Assembly (NCBI GenBank): GCA_900470195.1
Contig: UEIJ01000011.1
Location: 1-64,000, forward strand
Direction of reading: 5' to 3'
DNA length: 64,000 bases
Origin: Hyphomicrobiales bacterium
GTDB taxonomy: Bacteria > Pseudomonadota > Alphaproteobacteria > Rhizobiales > Rhizobiaceae
Part shown: positions 63,223 through 64,000 of the stretch, piece by piece
Position numbering within the stretch: position 1 is the stretch's first letter
Layout of the letters: each line of letters starts with the position of its first letter
Notes under the pieces: generated by a model
What the model was told of the DNA's origin: nothing
The model's database searches: none
The model's input: the letters and a program-made list of their open reading frames with translations, nothing else
Translations under genes and position numbers: made by a program

Positions 63223-64000
63223 TCAAGTGCGATCCGTTTCGCTGCGCACCCACTTGATGCTGAAATTGCTCCCCTTTTCCTCAGCCAGAAGCTTGGTAAG
63301 GCAGGGAAGCAGGGTTTGCATCTCACTTTCAAGTGTATAGGGCGGGTTGACCACAATCATTCCGGTGCCGTCAAGCCGGGGTTCCGCGGAAGGTGCGCGA
63401 ATCGCAAGTTCGACCTGCAAGATCTTGGGAATGCCGGTTTCGCGCAATTGTCTGGTGAAGCGCTCCGTTTCCCGCCGGTCCTTCACCGGATACCAGAGCG
63501 CATAGGTTCCGCCGCTGAAACGTTTGTGCGCCTTGACGAGCCCCTCCACAAGCCGGTCGAACTCCCCTTCTTTCTCGAACGGCGGATCGACCAGCACCAT
63601 GCCGCGTTTTTCCTTCGGCGGAAGGTGAGCGCCCAGCGCAAGCCAGCCGTCGAGCTCGGTTACGCGAACCTGATAATCGCCCCCGAACAGTTTCGATAGC
63701 GTCACCACATCGCGCGGATGCAGTTCCAGCGCGGACAGACGGTCCTGCTTGCGCAGCAGGTGCCGCACGAGGAGGGGGGAGCCGGGATAATGGCGGAGCT
63801 TTTCGCCTTTGTTGACGGCGCGAACGGCGGCGAGATAGGGCTCCAGCAGTTCGAGCGTTGGCTGTTCGATCTGCCCTTTTTCGACCGCGTCGATGATGCG
63901 GTCTATGCCGCCTGTCCATTCGCCCGTCTTGCCCGCCTCGACGCCTTTCAGGTCGTAAAGGCCGATGCCTGCATGGGTGTCGATCACACGGAAGGCCTGA
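63223..64000 (-). CDS. rlmJ: 23S rRNA (adenine2030-N6)-methyltransferase RlmJ, 5' end outside window
   Basis: About 259 C-terminal residues of an N6-adenine methyltransferase that modifies A2030 of 23S rRNA. The frame is open to the right edge; FRVIDTHAGIGLYDLKG near the edge is the SAM-binding motif I, expected at about residue 38 in the full protein of about 280-285 residues, so only about 35 N-terminal residues are missing. The catalytic DPPF motif lies in VLVDPPFEKEGEFDRL. The other RlmJ features HPGSPLLVRHLLR-like (HYPGSPLLVRHLLRKQD) and YALWYPVKD are present. Confidence 0.92.
   Translation of the reverse strand, partial: QAFRVIDTHAGIGLYDLKGVEAGKTGEWTGGIDRIIDAVEKGQIEQPTLELLEPYLAAVRAVNKGEKLRHYPGSPLLVRHLLRKQDRLSALELHPRDVVTLSKLFGGDYQVRVTELDGWLALGAHLPPKEKRGMVLVDPPFEKEGEFDRLVEGLVKAHKRFSGGTYALWYPVKDRRETERFTRQLRETGIPKILQVELAIRAPSAEPRLDGTGMIVVNPPYTLESEMQTLLPCLTKLLAEEKGSNFSIKWVRSETDRT

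Noticed and set aside
1-64000. CRISPR arrays, tRNA or rRNA genes, insertion sequences, prophage genes
   Set aside because: I looked for regularly spaced repeats, tRNA T-loop words, transposase motifs and phage structural genes and found none. The window is contiguous core-genome gene order with small local oddities.

Overview
The window looks like a stretch of the large chromosome of a Brucella-group alphaproteobacterium, most likely from the Ochrobactrum branch (Brucella anthropi / B. intermedia relatives). Three observations support this. It contains an Omp2b-type porin and an Omp25-type outer membrane protein. The gene neighbourhoods are typical of Rhizobiales (dapA-smpB, rpoZ-rsh-pyrE, acpS-lepB-rnc-era-recO, lptF-lptG-lptD-surA-pdxA-rsmA, moaE-moaD-pgsA-uvrC). 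It also carries an OCH-like class C beta-lactamase divergent from an AmpR-type regulator, an arrangement known from Ochrobactrum. The sequence is GC-rich and about 90% coding. I saw no rRNA, tRNA, insertion sequence, prophage or CRISPR array. This is mostly core genome with a few accessory or locally rearranged spots.

Layout. 1-5 kb: 3' end of the porin gene, a BON-domain membrane protein, a 29-residue membrane peptide, a helix-hairpin-helix-like protein and a soluble lytic transglycosylase. 5-12 kb: lysine biosynthesis (dapA), trans-translation (smpB), a family 5 uracil-DNA glycosylase, a NYN-domain protein, then rpoZ, the (p)ppGpp synthetase/hydrolase rsh and pyrE. 12-17 kb: an oxygen-sensing FNR-type regulator followed by a perfect FNR box and hemN, then a fosmidomycin-resistance-type exporter divergent from an AraC regulator. 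17-21.5 kb: a DUF2062-acpS-lepB-rnc-era-recO cluster. 21.5-29.6 kb: small metabolic and repair genes (phosphatase, HD hydrolase, ygfZ, dihydroorotase, isochorismatase-like hydrolase with a GlxA-type regulator, Nudix, SRAP) and several uncharacterised proteins. 30-37 kb: cysS, a GFA-family protein, cimA preceded by a short diverged copy of its own 5' end, rarD and an M23 peptidase. 37-45 kb: the LPS-export/outer-membrane chaperone cluster on the minus strand. 45-54 kb: pepA-holC, an autoinhibited Fic protein with an unusual phased-repeat upstream region, an ABC-F ATPase, a DinB-like protein, ndk and a YbaY/META protein. 54-64 kb: molybdopterin synthase genes, pgsA, uvrC, an SDR, omp25, ampR/ampC, a GST, an RNase T2, an exported protein and a truncated rlmJ.

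Many genes are translationally coupled (ATGA, GTGA, TAGTG or TAATG overlaps), which outlines likely operons. The envelope theme recurs: porins, lytic transglycosylase, M23 peptidase, Lpt proteins, SurA, PgsA and LepB.

No large unknown defence or mobile system is evident. The most unusual signals are: (1) the 19-codon duplicate of the cimA start, which differs from the real start only at synonymous positions and whose reading frame ends in a TAATG overlap with cimA; (2) a diverged 70-bp tandem duplication upstream of the fic gene with four CRTCAAA sites spaced 30, 40 and 30 bp; (3) a 9-bp inverted repeat covering the Shine-Dalgarno of a hydrolase/GlxA-regulator operon; and (4) the ampR-ampC control region, with a CTA-N11-TAG LysR-type box and a palindrome inside an over-long promoter spacer.
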